Of a DNA stretch of 64,000 bases, positions 17,634 to 24,780 are shown one piece after another. The notes under the pieces were generated by a model. It did no database searches. It was given only the letters and a program-made list of their open reading frames with translations, and was not told the origin of the DNA. The stretch comes from RBG-13-51-18 sp963739395 (lineage in GTDB: Bacteria; Chloroflexota; Dehalococcoidia; Dehalococcoidales; RBG-16-60-22). The stretch lies in contig CAVUAE010000001.1 in the NCBI GenBank assembly GCA_963739395.1, positions 992,001-1,056,000 of the forward strand. Reading direction: 5' to 3'. Position numbers and translations under genes: made by a program. Positions within the stretch are counted from its first letter, which is position 1, and each line of letters opens with the position of its first letter.

Positions 17634-17679
17634 CCGGGTCACATCCGGATGGATTGCCCTAAAACCAGACGTGACCCGG
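17634..17679 (-). other. Long-stem hairpin between zinc-ribbon and RRM genes
   Basis: CCGGGTCAC (17634-17642) pairs perfectly with GTGACCCGG (17671-17679) across a 28-base loop that itself holds the palindrome ATCCGGAT. It is not followed by a T run in the minus direction, so it could be a processing or attenuation element rather than a simple terminator. Confidence 0.6.
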
Positions 17680-17691
17680 GATTTGATCAGT

Positions 17692-17979
17692 TTATCTAGC
17701 TGATCGCATTTGTCGGAAACAATCGCTGCAGTAAACTGGTTTGTCGCCACGGGGCTGGAAAGGAACTTCAGTGGCTTTGCCACACTGGGCGCAAGTGGCG
17801 GGGAACATTTGCTTTGTGCCACCACCATACCGCTCGGTCTTCCGTGACTGACGGCATTCGGGACACCGTTTGGGTTCGTTAGTGTAGCCTTTGGTCTGGA
17901 AGAATTCCTGGTCCTCGGCGCTGTGGACGAAAGTATTACCACAATCGACGCATGTGAGGGTTTTGTCCTGAAAACTCAT
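17692..17979 (-). CDS. Zinc-ribbon protein (zf-trcl plus CxxC-x17-CxxC)
   Basis: 95 residues. LTCVDCGNTF...PKRCPECR (Cys10/13 and 39/42) is the probable zinc-ribbon module often annotated zinc-ribbon domain-containing. A second CAQCGK...YCSDCF set follows. Such proteins are common beside RRM or cold-shock genes in Chloroflexota, and the role is unknown. A promoter is visible at 18083-18111, and the leader can fold over its ribosome site. Confidence 0.88.
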   Translation of the reverse strand: MSFQDKTLTCVDCGNTFVHSAEDQEFFQTKGYTNEPKRCPECRQSRKTERYGGGTKQMFPATCAQCGKATEVPFQPRGDKPVYCSDCFRQMRSAR

Positions 17980-18024
17980 GGATGACCTCCTCTCTTCAAT
18001 TATTAGTTAGAGTTTTGGTCATCC
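17980..18024 (-). promoter_or_regulatory. Leader hairpin masking the zinc-ribbon ribosome site
   Basis: GGATGACC at 18024-18017 (minus strand) pairs over 8 bp with GGTCATCC at 17987-17980, which lies between and partly over the Shine-Dalgarno GGAGG and the ATG at 17979. The loop is 29 bases. A small palindrome GCTTCTAAGAAGC lies further up in the same leader. Confidence 0.55.
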
Positions 18025-18082
18025 AACACTTAGAAATCCGTTTTTGAGGCTTCTTAGAAGCGTGCAATAACCTAAACCTGAA

Positions 18083-18111
18083 CTTATACTATATTATAAC
18101 ACAGCATGCAA
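18083..18111 (-). promoter_or_regulatory. Promoter of the zinc-ribbon / RRM cluster
   Basis: Minus-strand TTGCAT (18111-18106), 17-base spacer, TATAAG (18088-18083). It gives a leader of about 100 bases before the ATG at 17979. Confidence 0.6.
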
Positions 18112-18139
18112 GTGGTTGTATATAAAGGGTGTTCACTGC

Positions 18140-18168
18140 TTGACATAATTATATTTCAATGGTATAAT
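18140..18168 (+). promoter_or_regulatory. Consensus sigma-70 promoter for the structured RNA
   Basis: Exact TTGACA (18140-18145), exact 17-base spacer, exact TATAAT (18163-18168). It is the best promoter in the window, and no protein gene lies downstream on the plus strand before 19158. Confidence 0.88.
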
Positions 18169-18175
18169 AAGAATA

Positions 18176-18290
18176 ATTAAGTCGCTACCCTGACTGGTGA
18201 CGGCAGCATCTTTTTCCCTACGCTGGTTGCGTAGGGTGGGTTGGATGCCCGTAGGTTCTAATGACCTGCCAGAGTAGCGACCATTTTATT
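18176..18290 (+). ncRNA. Candidate structured small RNA, about 105-115 nt, unknown family
   Basis: Begins 7-8 bases after a perfect promoter. A closing stem of GTCGCTAC (18181-18188) with GTAGCGAC (18274-18281) is perfect, continued by CTGG (18194-18197) / CCAG (18269-18272). Inside are CCCTACGC/GCGTAGGG (18216-18223, 18229-18236), extended by GCATC/GATGC (18206-18210, 18244-18248), and GTAGGT/ACCTGC (18251-18256, 18264-18269). The last stem shares one base with CCAG, and GGCAG/CTGCC is an alternative pairing. ATTTTATTT follows the closing stem. No open frame of note is present. It does not match the SRP, tmRNA, RNase P, 6S or riboswitch patterns I know. The convergent gene begins 24 bases later. 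Confidence 0.7.
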
Positions 18291-18313
18291 TACATTCAAT
18301 CTCTCGTTATTTT

Positions 18314-19006
18314 TTAAGTCTTTCCATATTCATTAAATTGGTCAATCAGTTTAAATAACCATTCTCTATCTTCTGGGGATAAAGATATAAGGTCAACATC
18401 TACGGATAAAAATAAAGTTCCGCCACTTTTTAATTGGATAGACTGAATATTACCTTTCGATTTGTTACCCTTAACGTTTGGGGGTGTTGTCTCATCGCTG
18501 CCGGAACTTGGAGATTCATCTTTCTTACTACGCCTCATGGTTTTTTTTGCTTTTGCCCAGTGTACAGAACATTTCAATCCCGTATATTCACAGACCTCAA
18601 GGAAAAAACGAGTTACCCTCTCCAAAGTCCCACTCTCAACACCATACTGACGGAATAAGTCCTGAAGTTGTTGAAAAGTGGAATTACTTACACCCAGTTT
18701 AATAGCATCTTTGTAGCGTTCTTCTATAATTTCCCTTAAAACTGCCTTCCTGCTTTCACCTTTAGCATCGACTAAACGATGAAGACTTGGTTGGACTTTT
18801 CCCTTTTCGTCAATCAATCCTAGAAACTTAAAAGCACCCAGTGTTTGACTCTGTGTACCGCCAGACCATGATGGCCATACAGACCGGTCAAGTGGGTCTG
18901 GTAGCCCCTGTTCTAATATCTCAACGGCACTGAGAAAAGTTTTAAAAGGAATATAGACAGGTGCTCTGGTTTGTTCTGCGTTGTTCCCATTTGTTTCCAT
19001 TTCCAC
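18314..19006 (-). CDS. DUF5343-like protein
   Basis: 230 residues. The N-terminal half (VYIPFKTFLSAVEILEQGLP, SGGTQSQTLGAFKFLGLID) matches the DUF5343 pattern of a winged-helix-like domain. A Lys/Ser-rich linker (about 155-185) leads to a short C-terminal domain (SGGTLFLSVDVDLISLSPEDREWLFKLID). The role is unknown, and relatives often sit in accessory regions. It is transcribed from a good promoter at 19037-19065, divergent from the small gene at 19158. Confidence 0.75.
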   Translation of the reverse strand: MEMETNGNNAEQTRAPVYIPFKTFLSAVEILEQGLPDPLDRSVWPSWSGGTQSQTLGAFKFLGLIDEKGKVQPSLHRLVDAKGESRKAVLREIIEERYKDAIKLGVSNSTFQQLQDLFRQYGVESGTLERVTRFFLEVCEYTGLKCSVHWAKAKKTMRRSKKDESPSSGSDETTPPNVKGNKSKGNIQSIQLKSGGTLFLSVDVDLISLSPEDREWLFKLIDQFNEYGKT

Positions 19007-19036
19007 GTTCTCCTTTATTCTGGTTATTCTGGATAT

Positions 19037-19065
19037 ATTTTAAACTAGATTCTGGGAATTGTCAA
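19037..19065 (-). promoter_or_regulatory. Promoter of the DUF5343-like gene
   Basis: Minus-strand TTGACA (19065-19060), 17-base spacer, TAAAAT (19042-19037), about 30 bases before the ATG at 19006. Confidence 0.75.
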
Positions 19066-19073
19066 TAGATTTC

Positions 19074-19124
19074 CTAGTTGTTCCGCAGATTTATTTTGAC
19101 ACTACCCATGGGAACAACTAGAAT
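19074..19124 (+). promoter_or_regulatory. Promoter with 11-bp inverted-repeat operator
   Basis: CTAGTTGTTCC (19074-19084) and GGAACAACTAG (19111-19121) form a perfect 11-bp inverted repeat. Between them are TTGACA (19096-19101) and the palindrome CCCATGGG. The right arm covers the spacer and the first bases of the -10 TAGAAT (19119-19124). This layout is what a looping or dimeric repressor site on the promoter of the 19158 gene would look like. Confidence 0.65.
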
Positions 19125-19157
19125 TATATTATAAATAGTAATGAATGAGGTGCAGAA

Positions 19158-19340
19158 ATGAAAGCTGGACAGATGATTAAAGTAAAGACATACGATGGAG
19201 AAGCTGTTGTAATACTAGTTGAAATGAATGATACTCACGTAAATGTATGCAAAAAAGAGGAATTTGAAGCAGCAAAAAAAGAACGTCGCCCACCTATAAT
19301 AGTCGGTTTTAGAAAAACTGAAGTAATCGGAGAGGTATAA
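19158..19340 (+). CDS. Small protein of unknown function (60 aa)
   Basis: 60 residues, MKAGQMIKVKTYDGEAVV..., small beta-strand-rich N-terminal half followed by a charged KKEEFEAAKKERR stretch. No family recognised. GAGGTG lies before the ATG. It is divergent from the DUF5343-like gene and controlled by a promoter that carries an inverted repeat. Confidence 0.6.
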   Translation: MKAGQMIKVKTYDGEAVVILVEMNDTHVNVCKKEEFEAAKKERRPPIIVGFRKTEVIGEV

Positions 19341-19350
19341 TTAGCTGGTA

Positions 19351-19473
19351 CTAGCTTTTAGGTGATTTTCTCAATTTAGCTTCGCTCGTTGATTCTTGGA
19401 CTACTCGAAAAGCTATCTGGTTTACATCATCGCCCAGCTTTCAATGCCGGATGAATTCAAACTGTACCACTAC
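19351..19473 (-). pseudogene. Possible remnant of a small DVNQ-type protein
   Basis: Minus-strand frame reads KLGDDVNQIAFRVVQESTSEA then stops at 19351. The D-V-N-Q-x-A-x-x-(I/V)-V-x-x-x-T-x-E pattern recalls a widespread family of very small bacterial proteins of unknown role. An in-frame TGA at 19443-19441 separates it from GTG VVQFEFIRH upstream, and no good start follows the TGA. It is probably decayed, though a frameshift error is possible. Confidence 0.35.
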
Positions 19474-19490
19474 CGTTTTTTCTCCAAATC

Positions 19491-19519
19491 TTGCCTCCTT
19501 CACCCCTATATATTATAAT
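19491..19519 (+). promoter_or_regulatory. Promoter for the Fe-S/flavin oxidoreductase operon
   Basis: TTGCCT (19491-19496), 17-base spacer, exact TATAAT (19514-19519), about 40 bases before the TTG start at 19560. Confidence 0.65.
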
Positions 19520-19559
19520 TGTCTTGCCTCTATAACACGTACTTTCTAAAGAGTTATGT

Positions 19560-21656
19560 TTGGAAACCATCAAGCTTAATATCGATGGGCGCGATATCGA
19601 GACGCCAAAGGGCAAAAGCGTCCTCGAGGCTTCTCTCGAAGCGGGCATCTATATCCCCTATCTCTGTTATCATCCCGATTTAGGCACGACCGGCGAATGC
19701 GGCTTGTGCGTGGTGGAGGTGGTGGGGCGGGAGGATTTAGTCCTCGCCTGCACGGAACCGATTGCCGCCGGCATGAATATCCTCACGAAGACACAAAAAG
19801 TCGTCGACGCGCGCCGCCAGGCGATGGAAAAGATACTCAAAGGCCATCCCACCGACTGCGGTACCTGTAATAAATACCTCAACTGCGAGTTACAGTCCCT
19901 CAAGCAATACGTCAGCGAAGAAGAGTACAAACCTTTAGGTCCGGCGCGGCTTTTCGCTGTTGATGACAGTAATCCTCTTTTCACCATTAACCCCAATAAA
20001 TGCGTCATGTGCACACGCTGCATCAGAGCCTGCAAGGACTTAAGGGGGGTGGGAATTCTCGTTGAAAAAACTAAAGGCGAGGAAAAATACATCGGGACAG
20101 AAAATGATTTAACGCTGGTAGAAGCGGGCTGCCGTTTTTGCGGCGCCTGCGCCGAGGTCTGCCCCAGCGGCGCCATCATGGATAAAGAGGAACTTACTAA
20201 GGGTAAGAACAGAAAAACCGCTTTGCTGCCCTGTCGTTATACCTGTCCCGCCGAGATAGACGTGCCGCGGTATTTACGCTTTATCGGGGTAAAGGATTAT
20301 GCCTCTGCCGCGGCGGTGATAAGAGAAAAGGTGCCCTTCCCCGGAGTACTGGGATATGTTTGCGACCATCCTTGCGAAGGCGTCTGCCGACGCGGTCAAG
20401 TGAATCAGTCCATCGCCATTAGAGAGCTTAAGAGGTTCGCCGCAGAACAGGCTAAAAACGCTTTGCTGAAGATTAATAAAAAACCATTTACTAATAAAAA
20501 AGTCGCGGTCATCGGGGCGGGTCCAGCCGGTTTAACGGCGGCTTACTATCTTGTTTTGCAGGGTCATAACGTAACCGTCTTTGAGTCTTCTTCTTTAGCT
20601 GGAGGTATGTTACGCTACGGGATACCAGAATATCGCCTTCCTAGAAACGTGCTCGATAACGAGATCAAGTATATCGAAAACGCAGGCGTAGAAGTTAAAA
20701 CCGGCACGCGAGTAGAGTCCATCGATAACCTTTTTAAGCAAGGTTTTCATGGCATTATTACAGCGGTCGGCACACAGCGCGGTCAAAAGCTCCCCATCGC
20801 CGGCGCTGATAATGCCGGTGTGTTAATTGGTGTGGATTTCTTGCGTGCTATTAACACTGGCGAAAAGGTAAGCATCGGTAAAAATGTGCTGGTGCTGGGC
20901 GGCGGCAACGTAGCTTTCGACTGCGCCCGCGCGGTGCGACGGTTGGGGTCGCAGGTAAAAATGGCTTGCCTCGAATCGCGGGAGACGATGCCAGCGGCGG
21001 ACGATGAAATCAAGCAGGGGGAAGAGGAGGGGATTACGCTTTATCCAGCCCGCACCTTTACCCGCATCTTAAGTGAAAACGGCAAAATCACCGGCGTAGA
21101 GTGCTTGGAAGTAACATCGCTTACTTTCGACGAAGAAAAAAGACCGCAGATAGAAGTCAAAGAAAATTCAGAACATATCCTCGATGCTGATAACGTCATC
21201 TTCGCCATCGGCCAGCGACCGGAGATACCGGAGGGCTTTGGACTTAATACTGTTACCGGCAATCTCATCGAGGTGGATGAGTTCACCTTTACCACCAATC
21301 GGGAGGGGGTTTTCGCCGCCGGCGACGCGGTGAATGGCACGTCTACGGTCATTAAAGCCATCGCCTCCGGCCGAAAAGCGGCTATAGCGCTGGATAAATT
21401 CCTCGGCGGTGCTGGTAATATCGAGGAAAAACTGGCGCCGCAACTTGAGTTAAAACTATACCTGGGGAAACAGGACGGCTTCGCTGTTCTGACACGGTGT
21501 GCCGATAAATTAGTAACTCCGGAAAAAAGAATAAAGAATTTTAAGCGGGTGGTGGCAGACCTCGATGAAAATGTTGTAGAGTGTGAGGCGAAGCGCTGCC
21601 TGCAATGCGATTTACGACTTAAAATCACTCCGATTAAGTTCTGGGCGAATTATTAG
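19560..21656 (+). CDS. Ferredoxin / 2[4Fe-4S] / GltD-like NAD(P)H oxidoreductase fusion
   Basis: 698 residues in modules. A [2Fe-2S] domain (CYHPDLGTTGECGLC, about 35-50) comes first, then a NuoG-like Cys segment (DCGTCNKYLNC, about 100) and a two-cluster ferredoxin (KCVMCTRCIRACK and CRFCGACAEVCPSG, about 146-205). A GltD-type Fe-S N-domain (CRYTCPAEIDVPRYL) follows. The pyridine nucleotide/FAD core has GAGPAGLTAAYYL (about 320) and GGGNVAFDCARAVRR (about 445). It likely passes electrons between NAD(P)H and a ferredoxin or a partner dehydrogenase. The start is TTG because the nearby ATG is out of frame. It heads a run with the Nudix and FAD oxidoreductase genes. Confidence 0.88.
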   Translation: METIKLNIDGRDIETPKGKSVLEASLEAGIYIPYLCYHPDLGTTGECGLCVVEVVGREDLVLACTEPIAAGMNILTKTQKVVDARRQAMEKILKGHPTDCGTCNKYLNCELQSLKQYVSEEEYKPLGPARLFAVDDSNPLFTINPNKCVMCTRCIRACKDLRGVGILVEKTKGEEKYIGTENDLTLVEAGCRFCGACAEVCPSGAIMDKEELTKGKNRKTALLPCRYTCPAEIDVPRYLRFIGVKDYASAAAVIREKVPFPGVLGYVCDHPCEGVCRRGQVNQSIAIRELKRFAAEQAKNALLKINKKPFTNKKVAVIGAGPAGLTAAYYLVLQGHNVTVFESSSLAGGMLRYGIPEYRLPRNVLDNEIKYIENAGVEVKTGTRVESIDNLFKQGFHGIITAVGTQRGQKLPIAGADNAGVLIGVDFLRAINTGEKVSIGKNVLVLGGGNVAFDCARAVRRLGSQVKMACLESRETMPAADDEIKQGEEEGITLYPARTFTRILSENGKITGVECLEVTSLTFDEEKRPQIEVKENSEHILDADNVIFAIGQRPEIPEGFGLNTVTGNLIEVDEFTFTTNREGVFAAGDAVNGTSTVIKAIASGRKAAIALDKFLGGAGNIEEKLAPQLELKLYLGKQDGFAVLTRCADKLVTPEKRIKNFKRVVADLDENVVECEAKRCLQCDLRLKITPIKFWANY

Positions 21657-21678
21657 CTTTAGGATAGGTAATTGATAA

Positions 21679-22134
21679 GTGGAAAGGGAGTTTAGAATAT
21701 CCGGCGGGGCTATCGTTATCGACCAGGCGAAAATCCTGCTGGTAAGATATCTGGATAGCCAGGGAAAAAGCTTCCTTGCGGGACCGGGCGGCGGGGTATC
21801 AATTAATGAAAGCACCAGCCAGGCGGCGGTTAGAGAAGTGCTTGAAGAGACCGGACTCAAAGTAAAACCAGGTAATATACTTTTTGTGGAAGATATGCTT
21901 TCTAAACGTCATAGAATTACAAAAATCTGGTTTCTCTGCAGTCTGATGGGAGGAAAACTAGCCAAAACCAAAGGCGCTGTTAAAGAAAAAATTATTGAGG
22001 TGGGGTGGTTCAGGAGAGACCAGTTGAATAACGAAGTTGTTTATCCCATTCCATTGATAACTTATAACTGGGATGATTTTTTTAGAGATAACTGGAAAAC
22101 TATTTACCTGGAATCAGGAGAAGTCGATTTCTAA
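21679..22134 (+). CDS. Nudix hydrolase
   Basis: 151 residues. A full Nudix box, G-x5-E-x7-REVLEETGL, spans residues about 36-58, so it should cleave a nucleoside diphosphate linked to some moiety. The substrate is not predictable. The start is GTG at 21679, 22 bases after the upstream gene, with 17 bases to the next, consistent with one operon. Confidence 0.88.
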   Translation: MEREFRISGGAIVIDQAKILLVRYLDSQGKSFLAGPGGGVSINESTSQAAVREVLEETGLKVKPGNILFVEDMLSKRHRITKIWFLCSLMGGKLAKTKGAVKEKIIEVGWFRRDQLNNEVVYPIPLITYNWDDFFRDNWKTIYLESGEVDF

Positions 22135-22151
22135 TTCATTGGGAGGTCAAT

Positions 22152-23600
22152 ATGAGTAATTTACCGGTAGAAACCGATGTCGTCGTGGTGGGGTCGGGGG
22201 CTTCAGGGTTAGTGGCGGCGTTAACCGCGGCGGAGGGTGGCGCAAAGGTTGTCGTTTTTGAAAAGCAGCGTTCGTTAGGCGGCACCTCCAACTTCTTCGA
22301 GGGCACCTTCGCCGTGGAAAGCGAGATGCAGCGGGAAAGATACATTGCTTATAGCAAGGACGAAGCTTTTAAGAATATCATAGAGTACAGTCACTGGATA
22401 GCTAACCCGCGGCTGGTGCGGGTTATCGTCAACGAAAGTGGCGCCACCATCAGTTGGCTGCAGCAGCAGGGAATTGTATTCCTCGACGCCACGATTAATA
22501 TGCCGGATTCCCCGCGAACTTACCACATTATCAAGGGCAAAGGGGAAGCGGTCATTAAAACGCTGGCAACTAAAGCCAAGGAAAAAGGGGTTGTAGTCCT
22601 GCCGGGGATGCCGGTCAAGCGAATCATCAAACAGGGCGATAGTATCAAGGGAGTCGTCGCGGATGATAACGGGGAGGAAAAACAGGTGGGGACTAAAGCC
22701 GTCATTATCGCCAGCGGCGGCTATGCGAATAATAAAGAATGGATAAAGAAATATAACGGACTCGATTTGGGCGTCAATATAGTGCCGGTTGGTAACATCG
22801 ATAAAATGGGCGACGGCATTCGTATGGCCTGGGAGGCTGGAGCAGCGGAAGAGGGGAAAAACGTTCTGGAGCTTTACCGGGTGGGCCCGATAGCGCCGGA
22901 GTTTACTATGGGTTGCCAGCTCGAAATCGCCGCCATCCAGCCAGTCCTCTGGGTGAATCCGCGGGGCGAACGTTTCTGTGACGAGTCGGTTTCTTTCTAC
23001 GATACCTCGGCAGGGAACGTTAGCGTTAAAGCTAAAGAGGGTTATAGCTACACCATTTTTGATGAGGCTACCTTACAGCGAATGATAGAAAAGGGCATCG
23101 ATAAAAATCCCAATGTTAGCTATCATCCAGGAAGCAAGACGACCGATATCCGGCGAGAATTACAGGCGGCTTTAGAAAGAGGCACCACCGAAGTTTTCCA
23201 GGCGAAATCTGTCGAAGAGCTGGCTAAGAAAATAAACGTCAATCCCGCAGTATTGAAGGCTACTGTTGATGAATATAACTCCTATTGCGAGAAAAAGCAC
23301 GACGACCTCTTTGCTAAAGACCCTAAATACCTCAATGCGGTTGTCGGACCTGAATATTACGCTATTAAAGCCCGCACTGTCTTCCTGGGGACGATGGGGG
23401 GCATAAAAATCAACGAAAAAACCGAAGTGTTAGATAAAAAGGATGCAGTCATTCCGGGGCTTTACGCCGCCGGGTATGACGCCGGCGGGATGTACGGCGA
23501 TAGCTATCCGATTAAGGTTACTTCGGGGATGTCTTCGGCTTTTGCGATGAATTCAGGACGCATTGCTGGTAAAAACGTATTAGAGTACATCAGAAAATAG
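22152..23600 (+). CDS. FAD-dependent oxidoreductase, fumarate reductase flavoprotein-like
   Basis: 482 residues. The N-terminal dinucleotide loop VVVGSGASGLVAALTAAEGGAKVVVFEK and the C-terminal GLYAAGYDAGGMYGDSYP flavin motif match the fumarate reductase/3-ketosteroid dehydrogenase flavoprotein superfamily. No heme domain is attached. The exact substrate is unknown. GGGAGGT precedes the ATG. Probable electron partners are encoded by the fusion gene upstream. Confidence 0.88.
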   Translation: MSNLPVETDVVVVGSGASGLVAALTAAEGGAKVVVFEKQRSLGGTSNFFEGTFAVESEMQRERYIAYSKDEAFKNIIEYSHWIANPRLVRVIVNESGATISWLQQQGIVFLDATINMPDSPRTYHIIKGKGEAVIKTLATKAKEKGVVVLPGMPVKRIIKQGDSIKGVVADDNGEEKQVGTKAVIIASGGYANNKEWIKKYNGLDLGVNIVPVGNIDKMGDGIRMAWEAGAAEEGKNVLELYRVGPIAPEFTMGCQLEIAAIQPVLWVNPRGERFCDESVSFYDTSAGNVSVKAKEGYSYTIFDEATLQRMIEKGIDKNPNVSYHPGSKTTDIRRELQAALERGTTEVFQAKSVEELAKKINVNPAVLKATVDEYNSYCEKKHDDLFAKDPKYLNAVVGPEYYAIKARTVFLGTMGGIKINEKTEVLDKKDAVIPGLYAAGYDAGGMYGDSYPIKVTSGMSSAFAMNSGRIAGKNVLEYIRK

Positions 23601-23610
23601 TAAGTAGTAT

Positions 23611-23700
23611 GTCATTCTGGCATAGGCCAGAATCCATTTTGGGTACGCCTAAATGAATGAACTATTTCAAGTGGATTCCAGCCTTCGCTGGAATGACAAC
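23611..23700. repeat. Family B dispersed hairpin repeat
   Basis: GTCATTCTGGCATAGGCCAGAATCCA opens and TGGATTCCAGCCTTCGCTGG-type sequence plus AATGAC closes. The two halves form inverted repeats around GGGTACGCC. The same family occurs at many other intergenic sites in the window. Confidence 0.75.
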
Positions 23701-23708
23701 AAAAACTA

Positions 23709-23790
23709 GTTATTGTTCTTTATCCAGCGGGGATAAAGGCAGACCGCCGATGTTAACGGTCTCACCCCTCTCAACCAGACTCTCTTTATC
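23709..23790 (-). pseudogene. 3' remnant of a short-chain dehydrogenase gene
   Basis: Minus-strand frame ends GETVNIGGLPLSPLDKEQ-stop, close to the C terminus GEAINAGGGLPLTPLDVN of the SDR at 24781-25566. Only about 20 residues remain similar, and the sequence upstream (KNKKHDKESLVER) does not continue the SDR fold. It looks like the surviving tail of a deleted paralogue. Confidence 0.5.
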
Positions 23791-23898
23791 ATGTTTTTTG
23801 TTTTTCACATTACCAGTGTTCTCCGCTATGCAGAAAAATACACAATATGCAATGCTAGAATAGAATTACCACTTTATAATAGGTTCAGGAGGTGTAAA

Positions 23899-24696
23899 TT
23901 GGATTGGCGAAAAGGTATGAACGATGCAATTGACTATATTGAGAGTAACCTAACAGGAACTGTTGATTTAAATATTGCGGCAAGTTTTGTTAGTTGCTCG
24001 ACATGGGAATTTCAGCGTGTATTTTCATTCTTGACACACGTGCCGCTTGGAGAGTACATACGCCAGAGTAAGCTTCCTCTGGCGGCGGGTGATATCCTGG
24101 CCGGTAATACGAAAATTATCGATATTGCGCTGAAATACGGCTACGAAAGTCCGACGGCTTTTTCCCGTGCTTTTAGTAAATTGTTCGGCATAACACCTTC
24201 GTCAGCGCGCGGCGTTGGTGTTGACCTTAATGCTTATCCAAGAATCACCCTTAATTTATTAGAGAAAGAGAGGTCTGCAAAAATGAACAAGTTTAGCGAA
24301 AGGGGTTATGTTGTCAGGGAAAATGGCCCCGTCTACTTTACCAAAGATATGGATAAAACGGTTAAATGGTTTGTAGACGTCCTCGGTTGGTTTGGGGATG
24401 TAGTCGCCAGGGATAATAAAGGTGTCGGAGAATATGGTTGTGTTTTCGATTACCCGAGCGAGGTGGCGGTAGCTCATTTAACACCTTTTCGAGGATTTCA
24501 TCTATTCACGGGAGAGCCGATAAAGGGTGTTGCCGGTTTTTTGATGGTTGAAGGGCTTGATGCGTTGCATAAGCACGTCAAGGATAATGGCTGGAACAAA
24601 ATTTCAGACATTGAACCGCAGTCTTGGGGCGGCAGAGAATGCTTGGTCACTACACCCGAAGGCAATATCCTGCGGTTCTTTGAATTAATAAACTAA
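23899..24696 (+). CDS. AraC-type regulator fused to a VOC (glyoxalase-like) domain
   Basis: 265 residues from the TTG at 23899, chosen because AGGAGG sits 5 bases upstream and the AraC family pattern LDWRKGMNDAIDYIESNL starts there. A double helix-turn-helix fills residues 1-110 (IAASFVSCSTWEFQRVF, IDIALKYGYESPTAFSRAF). The rest (from about 130) is a VOC-fold domain ending CLVTTPEGNILRFFEL. The usual AraC partner here would be a GyrI-like effector domain, so a VOC sensor is uncommon. It probably binds a small molecule. Confidence 0.82.
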   Translation: MDWRKGMNDAIDYIESNLTGTVDLNIAASFVSCSTWEFQRVFSFLTHVPLGEYIRQSKLPLAAGDILAGNTKIIDIALKYGYESPTAFSRAFSKLFGITPSSARGVGVDLNAYPRITLNLLEKERSAKMNKFSERGYVVRENGPVYFTKDMDKTVKWFVDVLGWFGDVVARDNKGVGEYGCVFDYPSEVAVAHLTPFRGFHLFTGEPIKGVAGFLMVEGLDALHKHVKDNGWNKISDIEPQSWGGRECLVTTPEGNILRFFELIN

Positions 24697-24705
24697 ATAA
24701 TCAAT

Positions 24706-24743
24706 CCCTGTCTATGGTGTTATATCTGGCATCGTAGACAGGG
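24706..24743. terminator. Hairpin between convergent genes
   Basis: CCCTGTCTA (24706-24714) pairs perfectly with TAGACAGGG (24735-24743). There is no long T run on either side, so termination is plausible but not certain. It separates the convergent AraC-VOC and SDR genes. Confidence 0.5.
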
Positions 24744-24780
24744 AGTGCAAAATTCCTGGAAAAGTAAACTATTAAACGTG

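Noticed and set aside
17571..17942. N-terminal half of a long frame fused to the glycine-rich RRM protein
   Set aside because: It is antisense-overlapping the zinc-ribbon gene frame, is low complexity without domain signal, and the RRM starts at an ATG with its own ribosome site at 17570.
18176..18290. Riboswitch leader for a downstream gene
   Set aside because: The next gene is convergent (minus strand), so the transcript ends without entering a plus-strand gene. A stand-alone RNA fits better.
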